Assembly: GCA_964636405.1 (NCBI GenBank)
Contig: CAZWSI010000004.1
Coordinates: 45,571-109,570, forward strand
Length of the DNA stretch: 64,000 nucleotides
Origin: CAZKGE01 sp964636405
Lineage (GTDB): Bacteria > Bacillota > Clostridia > Christensenellales > CAG-138
Direction of reading: 5' to 3'
Shown here in pieces: positions 18,846 to 26,132 of the stretch (position 1 is its first letter; each line of letters opens with the position of its first letter). Below the pieces are notes generated by a model. It worked only from the letters and a program-made list of their open reading frames with translations. It had not been told where the DNA came from and did not search any database. The translations under genes and the position numbers were made by a program.

Positions 18846-18885
18846 GAATAATTTTACTGGTGAAATTTTGTTGACTTGGTGAAAT
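18831..18885. promoter_or_regulatory. three copies of a GGTGAAAT operator-like motif
   Basis: GGTGAAAT occurs at 18859-18866 and 18878-18885 on the + strand (19 bp apart, extended match TGGTGAAATTT) and inverted (ATTTCACC) at 18831-18838. The inverted copy lies inside the kinase promoter spacer and the last copy inside the spacer of the regulator promoter, so one protein could control both directions. The adjacent XRE protein is the obvious candidate. Confidence 0.6.
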
Positions 18886-18899
18886 TTATGTGTTAACGT
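18871..18899 (+). promoter_or_regulatory. promoter of the XRE regulator gene
   Basis: TTGACT, 17 bp, TAACGT. It would give a leader of only about 16 nt, just covering the AGAGGTGG ribosome binding site. Confidence 0.45.
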
Positions 18900-18921
18900 A
18901 AGGCGCAGAGGTGGCGCGAGC

Positions 18922-19260
18922 ATGCTGCACGAACGCTTGGAAAAGCTGATCAAAATTCTGGGTGTGAAGAAGGGCGATTTCGCCGAACGCATCGGCTTTT
19001 CCCAATCCTATATCTCCATGATTTTGGGGCAGAACAAGAAAAACCCGAGCGACCGCTTCTACGAGGCCGTGAGCAGGGAGTTTCAGGTGAACCAGGACTG
19101 GCTGCGCTTCGGGGTTGGGAACATGTTCACCATGCCTGAGACGCATCTTTCGCCCACGGATTCCGACCTGCTGCACAAATACAAGTCCCTGCCCCTCTCC
19201 GAGCAGCGCGTTCTCGAGGAGAAGATCGACGCGATGCTGGTTAAAAAAGCCCGACCCTGA
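18922..19260 (+). CDS. XRE-family helix-turn-helix regulator (112 aa)
   Basis: N-terminal HTH (about 4-60) with the recognition region FAERIGFSQSYISMILGQNK, followed by an acidic/leucine-rich C-terminus (about 75-112) probably used for dimerisation. No sugar-binding domain is seen, so ligand sensing may be indirect. It is divergent from the six-gene operon and shares its operator-bearing gap, so control of that operon plus autoregulation is likely (inference). Confidence 0.85.
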   Translation: MLHERLEKLIKILGVKKGDFAERIGFSQSYISMILGQNKKNPSDRFYEAVSREFQVNQDWLRFGVGNMFTMPETHLSPTDSDLLHKYKSLPLSEQRVLEEKIDAMLVKKARP

Positions 19261-19264
19261 AAAA

Positions 19265-19287
19265 CCGCGCTTCACCGGCGGCTTTTT
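19265..19287 (+). terminator. weak terminator after the XRE gene
   Basis: CCGC/GCGG stem with a 9-nt loop, extended by A/T pairing, followed by TTTTT at 19283-19287, just after the stop codon. Confidence 0.4.
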
Positions 19288-19330
19288 GCCCGGCCGGAGC
19301 GCGTGAAAAGGATTTTACCGCGCGAAGCCA

Positions 19331-19359
19331 TTGACGCGTGCAAAAGCGCGCATTACAAT
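19331..19359 (+). promoter_or_regulatory. promoter of the cobalamin uptake operon
   Basis: TTGACG, 17 bp, TACAAT, about 35 bp before the riboswitch aptamer begins. Confidence 0.65.
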
Positions 19360-19394
19360 AAGAAAAAAGAAACGTGTGTCCGCGCCGAAGGGCG

Positions 19395-19545
19395 CCGGCG
19401 CGAAAGCGCTGTGGGAATCGGATGCAAATTCCGGGCTATCCCAGTAACCGTAAGGCTGACAAAAGAGCTGTTTGCCACTGTCGCGTTTGCGATGGGAAGG
19501 CGCTCGAGTAGGGTGAAGCCAAGCCGGGAGACCTGTTCACGCGTA
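19395..19545 (+). promoter_or_regulatory. cobalamin riboswitch
   Basis: The leader holds the conserved landmarks of the B12 aptamer in order: GTGGGAATCGGATGCAAATT near 19411, AGTAACCGTAAG near 19443, TTTGCCACTG near 19471, GATGGGAAGGC near 19491 and the B12-box-like AAGCCGGGAGACCTG near 19521. An A/G-rich hairpin with a 13-position stem (about 19546-19580) and a T-run terminator follow before the ATG, so control by premature termination when cobalamin is bound is likely. Confidence 0.88.
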
Positions 19546-19611
19546 AAGCAAGCAAGCCAAGAAACGGTTTGCCTGCTTCGAGCTTCTGGGATTGGGTGAA
19601 ACGCTTTGCTG

Positions 19612-19643
19612 CTGTTCCTCGATTCGGAGGGACGGTTTTTTTT
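19612..19643 (+). terminator. riboswitch-linked intrinsic terminator
   Basis: Stem CTGTTCCTC/GAGGGACGG (9 bp with G-U pairs, 6-nt loop) followed by eight T residues at 19636-19643, only 5 nt before the AAGGAGG RBS of btuF. Its position suits a regulated terminator. Confidence 0.65.
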
Positions 19644-19662
19644 GTTGAAGGAGGAATGGCCC

Positions 19663-20625
19663 ATGCCAAAGCGCAAACTCTCTCTTGCCGGCCTCGCGGC
19701 GCTCGCAGCGCTGCTTTGCGCGGCTTCCGCCTGCGCAGGCGGGAACGCGCCCGCCGTTTCCGGCGAGGCGGGCGACGGCGCGCGGGACGCTGTTTCCGTC
19801 ACGGACATGATGGGCCGCGCGTTTTCGCTCGACGCGCCCGCCTCGCGCATCGTGGCGCTCACGGCGGCCGAGTGCGAGCTTGTGTACGCCGTTGGCGCGG
19901 AGGGGGCGCTTGTGGGGCGCGGCGCGTTTTGCGATTATCCGCCCGAGGCGCTCGCCCTGCCCGCCGTGCAGTCAGGCAAGGAAACGAACGTGGAGCAGGT
20001 GATCGCCCTTGCTCCCCAGCTTGTGCTCACCAGCGACATGGAGCAATCGCACGGTCAGCTCGACCAGCTTGAGCAATCGGGCGTGCGCGTGGCCATCTGC
20101 GACGCGCATACAATCGAGCAGGTCTACGAGGCCCTCGCGCTCACGGGCCGGTTAACGGGCCGGGAGGCCGAGGCGCAGGCCGTCATCGACAATATGAAAA
20201 GCGTCTTTTCCGCCATTTCCGCCCGCGCGGCGGGCAAGGGCGGCAAAACCGTGTATTTTGAGGTGTCCCCGCTCGAATACGGGCTCTGGACGGCGGGAAG
20301 CGGCACCTTTATGAACGAGATTGCCAGTCTGTTGGGCCTTGAGAATTGCTTTGCCGATTTGGAGGGCTGGGCGGAGGTTTCGGAGGAGCAGGTGATCGCC
20401 CGCAATCCCGATTATATCGTGACCGTCACCATGTACGGCGGCGAAGCCCTCACGCCCCGCGCGGAGATTCTGGCCCGGCCGGGCTGGCAGGCGCTCAACG
20501 CGGTCAAGACGGGCTCCGTGCTGCATGTGGAGAACAACGAGCTCACGCGCCCCGGCCCGCGGCTGGCGGACGGCGCGCTGCTCTTGTGCGATTTTGTTTT
20601 CGGCCCGATGCGCACGGCCAAATAG
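19663..20625 (+). CDS. btuF: BtuF-like cobalamin-binding lipoprotein (320 aa)
   Basis: Extracellular binding protein of a class II (BtuCDF-type) ABC importer. It has a lipobox-like SACAGG after a Lys/Arg signal peptide, then a periplasmic-binding fold (RIVALTAAECELVYAVGA, VEQVIALAPQLVL, VSEEQVIARNPDYIV). Siderophore- and haem-binding proteins share this fold; the riboswitch is what assigns cobalamin. Start at 19663 has AAGGAGG with an 8-nt spacer; the open frame upstream overlaps the terminator and is not translated. Confidence 0.88.
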   Translation: MPKRKLSLAGLAALAALLCAASACAGGNAPAVSGEAGDGARDAVSVTDMMGRAFSLDAPASRIVALTAAECELVYAVGAEGALVGRGAFCDYPPEALALPAVQSGKETNVEQVIALAPQLVLTSDMEQSHGQLDQLEQSGVRVAICDAHTIEQVYEALALTGRLTGREAEAQAVIDNMKSVFSAISARAAGKGGKTVYFEVSPLEYGLWTAGSGTFMNEIASLLGLENCFADLEGWAEVSEEQVIARNPDYIVTVTMYGGEALTPRAEILARPGWQALNAVKTGSVLHVENNELTRPGPRLADGALLLCDFVFGPMRTAK

Positions 20626-20661
20626 CCTTAAGGCGAGGCCGCGCAGGCCGGGGGAGCGGAT

Positions 20662-21702
20662 ATGAAGGAAGGAAAAAAACGGGCGGAGCGCTTTCGCGCC
20701 TGGGAATACGCGGCGTTTGCGGGCGTGTTGCTTGCCGCGCTGCTTTTGTGCGTGTGCGCGGGGAGCGTGCGCGTTCCGCTTTTTGAAACGCTGCGCGCGT
20801 TTTTTCGCGCCCTCTCGGGGCAAAAGGCAGAGAGCGGCCTGTGGGATTCGATTTTGCTCACGGTGCGGCTGCCGCGGGTGCTGTGCGTGGCGCTTTCGGG
20901 CGCGGCGCTGTCGCTCTGCGGCGGGGCCATGCAGGGGCTGCTGAAAAACCCGCTCGCGGACGGCTCGACGCTGGGCGTATCCTCGGGCGCGAGCCTCGGC
21001 GCGGTCATCGCCATCGCCTTTGGGGTAACCATCCCCGGCCTGCCGTTTGCGGGCACCATGGGCATGGCCATGGCGTTCGCGCTCGCGTCGCTCCTGCTCA
21101 TCCTCACGCTTTCCTATAAGCTGGATTTCTCCCTTTCCACCAACACGATCATTTTGGTGGGCGTCATTTTCTCCATGTTCGCTTCGAGCCTCATCAGCCT
21201 TGTGGTCACCTTTGCGGCCGACCGGGTGCGGCACATCACCTTCTGGACGATGGGCAGCCTCGCGGGCGTGGGTTATCGGGAGGCGCTGGTGCTTTTATGC
21301 GCGCTTGCGCTCTTTGGCGCACCCATCCTTTTCTGCGCCCGCGCGCTCAACGCCTTTGCCATCGGCGAGGACAACGCGCGGCACGTGGGCGTAAACGTCC
21401 GCGCCGTCAAGCTCGCGGTGCTGATTTGCGTTTCCGCGCTCATCGGCGTGTGCGTGTCCGTTGGCGGCACCATCGGCTTTGTGGGGCTCGTTACGCCGCA
21501 TGCGGCGCGCATGCTCGTAGGCCCCAATCACAAAAGGCTGCTGCCCGCGTCCCTTTTCGGCGGCGCGACCTTCCTGCTGCTTGCCGACCTTGCCGCGCGC
21601 ACGGTGCTCAGCCCGCGCGAGCTGCCCATTGGCGTGGTCACGTCGCTGGTCGGGTCGGTGGTGTTCGTTTGCATTTTTTACGCGTCGAGAAAGGGGAGAT
21701 GA
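20662..21702 (+). CDS. btuC: BtuC-like ABC permease (346 aa)
   Basis: FecCD-family permease with about nine to ten hydrophobic segments. Family motifs include RLPRVLCVALSGAALSLCG, GVSSGASLGAV and the C-terminal cytoplasmic segment GLVTPHAARMLVGPNHKRLLP followed by RELPIGVVTSLVG. Length is normal. It follows btuF by 36 nt and its stop overlaps the btuD start (ATGA), implying translational coupling. Confidence 0.92.
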   Translation: MKEGKKRAERFRAWEYAAFAGVLLAALLLCVCAGSVRVPLFETLRAFFRALSGQKAESGLWDSILLTVRLPRVLCVALSGAALSLCGGAMQGLLKNPLADGSTLGVSSGASLGAVIAIAFGVTIPGLPFAGTMGMAMAFALASLLLILTLSYKLDFSLSTNTIILVGVIFSMFASSLISLVVTFAADRVRHITFWTMGSLAGVGYREALVLLCALALFGAPILFCARALNAFAIGEDNARHVGVNVRAVKLAVLICVSALIGVCVSVGGTIGFVGLVTPHAARMLVGPNHKRLLPASLFGGATFLLLADLAARTVLSPRELPIGVVTSLVGSVVFVCIFYASRKGR

Positions 21703-22463
21703 CCGTGCTGGAGGTCGAACGGCTCACTGTCCGATACGGAAGCCTCACCATCGTCCGCGACCTAAGTTTTCGCGTGCGCGAGGGCGAGTGGCTCATGATC
21801 GCGGGGCCGAACGGCGCGGGCAAGTCCACCGTGCTCAACGCGCTTACGCAGGGCGCGCCCTATACGGGCACGGTACGCGTGCTCTCGCGGGACGTGCGGA
21901 GCCAAAAGCCCCGGGAGCTTGCCAGGAACGTCGGCGTGCTCACGCAGGGTCACAGCGTGGGCTATGCCTTTACCGTGGAGGAAATCGTGCGCATGGGTCG
22001 CTACGCCTATGCGCCGGGCGTGTTCTCGGCTCGCTCCGACGCGGACGGGGAGGCGGTGGCGCGCGCGCTCGCCCAGACGGGCATGACGGCGCTCGCGGGC
22101 CAATCGGTGCTCACGCTCTCGGGGGGCGAATTGCAGCGCGCGTTCCTTGCCCAGCTTCTCGCGCAACAGCCCCGGCTGCTTTTGCTCGACGAGCCCACCA
22201 ATCACCTCGACCTCGTTTATCAAAAGGAAATGTTCGGCCTCATTGCGGCGTGGCTTGCCCAGCCGGGCCGCGCGGTCGTGTCGGTTGTGCACGATCTTTC
22301 CCTTGCGCGCGCCTACGGCACGCACGCGCTGCTGCTCGACAGGGGCCAAGCCGTCGCGCAGGGCGCGGTGGCCGAGGTTTTCACCCCCGCGCGGCTAAAC
22401 GCGGTTTACCAAATGGACGTGTACGGCTGGATGCGAAACATGCTTTCCCAGTGGAAGGAATAG
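21699..22463 (+). CDS. btuD: BtuD-like ABC ATP-binding protein (254 aa)
   Basis: Cytoplasmic ATPase for cobalamin import. Walker A GPNGAGKST, Q-loop in LTQGHSVGY, signature LSGGELQRAFLAQ, Walker B LLLLDEPTNHLD and switch His in VVHDLS are intact. The ATG overlaps the btuC stop. The window shows no cobalamin biosynthesis genes nearby, so this is an uptake-only locus. Confidence 0.92.
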   Translation: MTVLEVERLTVRYGSLTIVRDLSFRVREGEWLMIAGPNGAGKSTVLNALTQGAPYTGTVRVLSRDVRSQKPRELARNVGVLTQGHSVGYAFTVEEIVRMGRYAYAPGVFSARSDADGEAVARALAQTGMTALAGQSVLTLSGGELQRAFLAQLLAQQPRLLLLDEPTNHLDLVYQKEMFGLIAAWLAQPGRAVVSVVHDLSLARAYGTHALLLDRGQAVAQGAVAEVFTPARLNAVYQMDVYGWMRNMLSQWKE

Positions 22464-22494
22464 AAACCGCCGGGCGCGCCGCCCAGACGGTTTC
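22463..22494 (+). terminator. possible hairpin between convergent btuD and tsaD
   Basis: GAAACCG/CGGTTTC (7 bp) encloses a GC-rich loop. No T-tract follows on either strand, so its role as a terminator is uncertain. Confidence 0.25.
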
Positions 22495-22575
22495 GCTGCC
22501 TTCGCCCGTGTTTTCTGAAGCTTGACTTTGCGCCTGAACGAACGCAAACCGCACCCCCGCCTCTCCGTACCCGTC

Positions 22576-23670
22576 CTACCCCACGATGCGGAGCGCGGGC
22601 TGCGCGTTGAGGGAAAGCGGATCGCGGCGGCCCTCGGCGAGGGCAAAGCAGGCGGCGGAGCCGATCATGGCGGCGTTGTCGGTGCAAAAGCGGAGCGCGG
22701 GGCAACAAAAGCGCACGCCGCTTTCGGCGCAGCGCGCGGACAGGGTTTCGCGCAGGAGCGTATTGGCGGATACGCCGCCGGCGAGCGCGAGGGTGGGCGC
22801 CAGCGCGCCGGGGCGGGCGGCGGCCTGCTCGAGCGCGCAGCGCAGCGCCTTTTTGGCCAGCACGGACACCACCGCGTATTGGAAGGAAGCGGCGACGTCG
22901 GCGCGATTCACCGCTTCGCGGCGCTGCTCGGCATTGTGCAGATATTGAATAACCGCCGTTTTTATGCCGGAAAAGGAAAAATCGTTTCCGGGCCCCTCGT
23001 TGAAGGCGGAATGAAAGCGAATGGCGCGCGGGTCGCCCTGGCGGGCCAGCTTTTCGAGCGCCGGGCCGCCGGGATAGGGCAGGCCGAGCATGCGGGCGAC
23101 CTTGTCGAAGGCCTCGCCTGCCGCATCGTCGCGCGTGCGCCCAAGCAGGGTAAAGCGCTCGTAACCGTCCACCTCCACAAGGTGGCTGTGACCGCCGGAC
23201 GCCACGAGGCAGCAGAAGGGGGGCGTGAGCGCGGGCTCGGTGAGGTAATTGGCTGCGATATGCCCGGCAATGTGGTTTACGCCCACAAGCGGCAATCCGG
23301 TGGCGAGCGCGAGGCCCTTGGCGTAGCTCACGCCCACAAGGAGCGCGCCCACAAGGCCCGGCCCGCAGGTGACGGCGAGCGCGTCCATATCGGAAAGCGC
23401 CGCGCCGGCGTCGGCAAGGGCCGCCTCCACCACGGGGCCGACCATTTCCACATGGTTGCGCGAGGCCAGCTCAGGCACTACGCCGCCGTATTTTTGATGC
23501 AGGGGGATTTGCGTGTGCACGGCGCTGCCGAGCACCGTGCGCCCCGCCCGCACAACGGCGGCGGCCGTTTCATCGCACGAGCTCTCAATGGCGAGCACCG
23601 TTAAAGCGGGCTTGCCGCGCAATTGCGCAAGGCGGGCGGCGGCCCGCTCCTCATACGAAGGCAGCGTCAT
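22576..23670 (-). CDS. tsaD: TsaD, tRNA N6-threonylcarbamoyladenosine transferase (364 aa)
   Basis: Transfers the threonylcarbamoyl group to A37 of ANN-decoding tRNAs, with TsaB/TsaE. ASKHA-fold motifs are present: LAIESSCDET, the metal-binding His pair in NHIAGHIAANYL, ASGGHSHL, the DDAAGEAFDKVAR region, FSFSGIKTAV and LAGGVSANTLLRE. It is about 20 residues longer than usual at the N-terminus. Its ATG abuts the stop of the upstream membrane protein gene (TAAATG), so the two are co-translated. Confidence 0.96.
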   Translation of the reverse strand: MTLPSYEERAAARLAQLRGKPALTVLAIESSCDETAAAVVRAGRTVLGSAVHTQIPLHQKYGGVVPELASRNHVEMVGPVVEAALADAGAALSDMDALAVTCGPGLVGALLVGVSYAKGLALATGLPLVGVNHIAGHIAANYLTEPALTPPFCCLVASGGHSHLVEVDGYERFTLLGRTRDDAAGEAFDKVARMLGLPYPGGPALEKLARQGDPRAIRFHSAFNEGPGNDFSFSGIKTAVIQYLHNAEQRREAVNRADVAASFQYAVVSVLAKKALRCALEQAAARPGALAPTLALAGGVSANTLLRETLSARCAESGVRFCCPALRFCTDNAAMIGSAACFALAEGRRDPLSLNAQPALRIVG

Positions 23671-24513
23671 TTACGGCTCCGCGTCTTCCCCGGCGGGCGC
23701 CTTCTTTTTTCTGGGCGCGTCGGACGGCGTTTTGGCGGCGGCCCGCGGGTTCTTTTTGGCCTTGCTTGCGGCGTTGGGCCTTTTGCCGGACGCGCCGCGC
23801 ACGGCGGTGCGCTGCACGGCGGTGCGCTTTTTACGCGCCGTCGCGAGGCAGGCAACGGCCAGCGCGAGGAGCGCGGCGACGGCGGCCCCCGCGTAGAGCG
23901 CGGTCTGCTTGATGACGTCGGCAAAGAAGGCTTCGGGCAGCATATTGATCATGCGGCTTTGGGTCGGATCGAAAAGCCATTCGTTGTTCCAGAAGAGCGC
24001 CGTATGGAACGCCGTCCAGAAGCTGGAAAAATCCAGCGCGGCCCAGGTGCCCAGAAAGCCGAATACCAGCAACAGCACGAACGCGCCCCAAAGATACCCG
24101 GAGGCGAGCGTTTGCGCCGCGTGCCGGAAGCCCACGACCACTGCCAGCAGATAGAGCACGAGCATAACGAGTATGCCCAGATCCCGCGCGGAGCGGAAGC
24201 CCTGATAGAGCGTGCGCACGTCCTCCATGTGGGAATGCTCCTGCTCGAGGGTGAACATCTCCTGCTTTTCCCCGTTGATGGTGACGGTCGTGTGGATGGA
24301 CGGGACGGTCCCCTCCATATACGCGATGAGGTTGTCCGCCGCCCGCACAAGGTCGGTATTGGACACGCCGATGGAATCGGCCAGCCGCAGCTTGGTATAC
24401 TCGTTGCTGATAAAGGTTCCGTTGTTGATCACGAGCTGCAGGGCGCTGAATACCAGCACCAAAATAAGAACGATCGTACCGACCGCCGCAAAGATAACCG
24501 CAAGACGTTTCAT
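23671..24513 (-). CDS. TIGR01906/DUF1461-family integral membrane protein (280 aa)
   Basis: An N-terminal membrane helix, an extracellular segment containing the family-like NNGTFISNEYTKL and MFTLEQEHSHMEDVR, then four further hydrophobic segments. A Lys/Arg/Ala-rich cytoplasmic tail of about 50 residues follows. Function of the family is not established. The ATG at 24513 is chosen, but a GTG at 24525 is also in frame and neither has a strong RBS. It is co-transcribed with tsaD. Confidence 0.78.
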   Translation of the reverse strand: MKRLAVIFAAVGTIVLILVLVFSALQLVINNGTFISNEYTKLRLADSIGVSNTDLVRAADNLIAYMEGTVPSIHTTVTINGEKQEMFTLEQEHSHMEDVRTLYQGFRSARDLGILVMLVLYLLAVVVGFRHAAQTLASGYLWGAFVLLLVFGFLGTWAALDFSSFWTAFHTALFWNNEWLFDPTQSRMINMLPEAFFADVIKQTALYAGAAVAALLALAVACLATARKKRTAVQRTAVRGASGKRPNAASKAKKNPRAAAKTPSDAPRKKKAPAGEDAEP

Positions 24514-24598
24514 AGGCAGCACCACTCAAAAGCCCCATAAGGGGGACATATTTTCGCATATCCGCGCGGCGGCAGGCCCGACCGCGCGCCATGTGGCC

Positions 24599-24626
24599 AT
24601 TATACCATAATTCCCTGCCCGCGCAA
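24599..24626 (-). promoter_or_regulatory. promoter of the TIGR01906-tsaD operon
   Basis: Reverse strand TTGCGC, 16 bp, TATAAT with a TGG extension, i.e. a consensus extended -10. Confidence 0.6.
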
Positions 24627-24629
24627 GCC

Positions 24630-24658
24630 TTGCCGCGCCCCGCGCGGTGTGATATGAT
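24630..24658 (+). promoter_or_regulatory. promoter of the hypothetical membrane-anchored protein gene
   Basis: TTGCCG, 17 bp, TATGAT; the -10 box ends 33 bp before the ATG. Divergent from, and immediately beside, the previous promoter. Confidence 0.55.
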
Positions 24659-24691
24659 GGAAAAAATCATTATGTACAAACGGAGGCCGCT

Positions 24692-26128
24692 ATGGAACAA
24701 CCGCAAAAACCGGCCAAAAAGAAGCGTCGCGGACTGACGGCGCTGATCGTTCTTCTGAGCATCCTGTTCATACTCGTGGGCATTCCCATGCTGTATTTGA
24801 GCTGCTTCGGCTTTGCGTACGACAAGGGCGAAGCGCTCGCTGAGAGCAAGCCCATGCCCACAGCCGAACGCTATCGCTTTTACGCGGACACCCGTACAAT
24901 GGACATTTCGGCAGAGCCCGCCGACCTGTGGTGGCTGCTGTACAAAACCGACCGTATGGCTGGCGTTTTTGATGAAATCGACGCAACGCTCGCCCCCTTT
25001 AAGCTCACGCTGAAGAAGGCGGGCATAAGCTTTGACGAGGCGGGCATGTCCGTCGCGGCCAAGCTTGTGCTGGGGGGCGTCGTGCCGCTTCCGCTGCGCG
25101 CCGATTTCGGCCTTGCCGCCGAGGGCCCGGACGTGACGGTGACGCTCGAACGGGTGTGGCTCGGGCGGCTTATCTCGGTGGACGCGGCAACGCTTTGCGA
25201 AAAGCTCTCGCTGAACAAGGACACGCTGCGCATAGCCCTGAATTTAGGCGAGGTACACAGCCGCCTTGAAGCCATGACGAGCGTGCGCACGGAGCCGGGC
25301 AGGCTGGTGATGCGCTGCGGGATGGGCGACGTGCCCGCCGACGAAATCTTGAGCAATTACGATTTTGTGGATCGCGCATCGGATTATCTGGGCGATTTTG
25401 AAGCCATTGCCGTTGCCAAGGCCATTCATAACGGCGACGGCGCGGTCTACGACACCCTGCTGCGCAGTCTGGAGGCCGATGCGGGCCACTACGCGGAATT
25501 CCGCAAAAGCGAGCTGGCCATCGCGGAGGATTATGTGGTCAAACTCTATTTCCAAAGGGCGGAAAACCAGTTGCTCGCCCGCTTTATGCCGGAGGTTACC
25601 GCGGAAAACGTCGCGGCGCTTTCGGAGGTGTACGAAGCCGAGCGCGCGAGCCGTGAGGAAAACTTCCGGGCCATCGTCAAGAATCTGGAGCAGATGTTTA
25701 TCCGCAAGGAAATCTCCATCGCGGGCACGGGCTTTGTCAACCTTGCGGCGGACGGCGCGCCGCTTACGCTCGAGCAGCTTGCGGGAAGCGACTGGGCCTC
25801 GGTTTCCGAATGGCTCTCCGAGGAGGAAACGCGCATTGTTTACGGCCACGGCGGGAATTACTATCAAGCAGACCCCCTTGAGCCGCTCCGCAAAATGCCC
25901 CGGGAGCTGCCCGACACGCTGGCCATCCGCGACATGCGTATCGGCGACGTGTACAATCTGCTGCTTATGACGCGCATGACCAACGACAGGCCCGTGCTGG
26001 CCTATTATGTAAACGGCGGCCGGATGTACCTTACCGAGCTGACCGAGGAGCAGTACGGCGAATACCTGAGCGCGCAGCACACCCCGGTTTATGAGCTGGG
26101 GCTTGAGGGCGTGGATATTATAGGATAG
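24692..26128 (+). CDS. hypothetical membrane-anchored extracytoplasmic protein (478 aa)
   Basis: A basic N-terminus (KPAKKKRRG) is followed by a single hydrophobic anchor (about 15-38), then about 440 soluble residues expected outside the membrane. No known catalytic motif was recognised. The long domain has alternating strands and amphipathic helices and a late segment LPDTLAIRDMRIGDVYNLLLM. CGGAGG lies 5 nt before the ATG. It is followed after 4 nt by the nucleoside kinase gene, so they share an operon, but no functional link is evident. Confidence 0.75.
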   Translation: MEQPQKPAKKKRRGLTALIVLLSILFILVGIPMLYLSCFGFAYDKGEALAESKPMPTAERYRFYADTRTMDISAEPADLWWLLYKTDRMAGVFDEIDATLAPFKLTLKKAGISFDEAGMSVAAKLVLGGVVPLPLRADFGLAAEGPDVTVTLERVWLGRLISVDAATLCEKLSLNKDTLRIALNLGEVHSRLEAMTSVRTEPGRLVMRCGMGDVPADEILSNYDFVDRASDYLGDFEAIAVAKAIHNGDGAVYDTLLRSLEADAGHYAEFRKSELAIAEDYVVKLYFQRAENQLLARFMPEVTAENVAALSEVYEAERASREENFRAIVKNLEQMFIRKEISIAGTGFVNLAADGAPLTLEQLAGSDWASVSEWLSEEETRIVYGHGGNYYQADPLEPLRKMPRELPDTLAIRDMRIGDVYNLLLMTRMTNDRPVLAYYVNGGRMYLTELTEEQYGEYLSAQHTPVYELGLEGVDIIG

Positions 26129-26132
26129 CAAA

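Noticed and set aside
19303..19599. 98-codon open frame before btuF
   Set aside because: The region is occupied by the cobalamin riboswitch; conserved RNA blocks explain it better than a protein.
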